From: Pteria penguin
Lineage: Eukaryota; Mollusca; Bivalvia; Pterioida; Pteriidae
Direction: 5' to 3'
Length of the DNA stretch: 64,000 nucleotides
NCBI GenBank assembly: GCA_035048485.1
Contig: CM068586.1
Coordinates: 29,435,849-29,499,848 of the forward strand
This document shows, in pieces, positions 63,468 through 64,000 of this stretch. The translations under genes were made by a program, and so were the position numbers. The notes beneath the pieces are model-generated. The model did not search any database. It had not been told where the DNA came from and worked only from the letters and a program-made list of their open reading frames with translations. Within the stretch, counting starts at the first letter, position 1, and each line of letters opens with the position of its first letter.

Positions 63468-64000
63468 CTGGACGCCAAAAAGAAAATAGATAAAGCTCAG
63501 TGTGTAGGATATGGAAGATTCCAATATTATGTTGATTGGGTAGACTGCGATGTGTTGATATTTTCCTTCTTAATATCTAATAAATTCTTTTAATAAATAG
63601 CAAGAAACTCGAAGATATATGCTTAATATTAATTTCCATAGAACGATGTCTGACTGTCTCGTCGTAGGATAATGCATCTTCGTTAGAACCCTAATAAATG
63701 ATATTAGCAATGGTCACTCAATAATGACCCTTGTCCGTGACGTGAACTGACCGTTATCAAAAATGATGATTCATGTTATATTTGTTTGACGTATAATCAA
63801 TGTGATTGTTTTAGCTGCCATTGTGAATCAAGTAAAGATTTTTTTCTTCTAGGTCTACCACAGTAAAATACCATTCAACTTAAAGGAGATGTCTTTTATT
63901 TTATAGTTTTCCTGTGTTCTGTACGTAAAGTGAGAAGTGCTGAAATGTATACATAGTATATAATCTGCTATGATTTAAGGCCATCATCAAGTTAATGAAT

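Overview
This 64-kb window is eukaryotic, AT-rich and almost free of genes. It is most likely from a mollusc, probably a bivalve. The grounds are: three tRNA-derived SINE copies ending in a (ATCA)n-type tail, two with clear target-site duplications; a block of about 140-bp units (29.78-30.75 kb) ending in a GACA-rich stretch and a C-run/G-run hairpin, as is common in bivalve genomes; and a 'GGGCCCAAGTGGGCC ... GGTGAGCTAAA' dispersed repeat at 4.6-5.06 kb. These identifications rest on remembered family resemblance, not on a database search. No complete protein-coding gene, rRNA, functional tRNA or CRISPR array is visible. There is no sign of bacterial or viral gene organisation.

About a third of the window is tandem repeat. 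From left to right: a 57-bp array (1.2-2.25 kb), a 30-bp array (3.4-4.4), a 31-bp array (10.8-11.5), a 45-bp array with degenerate flanks (13.7-16.9), a CpG-rich 51/52-bp array (18.8-20.7), a (TTA)n/(TTG)n tract (21.5-21.96), pentanucleotide repeats (22.2-22.4), a 5.4-kb AT-rich 35-bp satellite (23.07-28.5), a mosaic of 86-, 49- and about 56-bp arrays (40.5-44.6), a degenerate 35-bp array (53.3-54.0), a degenerate repeat of about 58 bp (56.4-57.07), and a 56-bp array (60.5-62.35). Several have clear higher-order periods (228, 300, 124, 566, 735, about 1613-1648 and 123 bp), so they have grown by block duplication.

The remaining sequence is single-copy and AT-rich. Three places could be exons: a minus-strand first exon at 511-764 (strong start context, upstream stop, GT donor), a minus-strand exon at 63231-63467 behind a pyrimidine-rich acceptor, and a small GC-rich patch at 37113-37245. 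All are unproven. If real, the window is an intergenic desert or a set of very long introns.

The most interesting non-repeat signal is the 8-mer ACTGACCA/TGGTCAGT, found by eye 11 times in single-copy DNA where about one is expected, twice as part of a near-perfect palindrome (31955-31969, 48508-48520). It clusters at 34.6-36.5 and 45.7-52.8 kb with a textbook DR1 nuclear-receptor site, which suggests regulatory DNA. The most interesting structural event is an 88-bp near-perfect palindrome at 54282-54369. It sits in one copy of a local duplication whose sister copy keeps the uninverted state. I found no convincing new multi-gene system.
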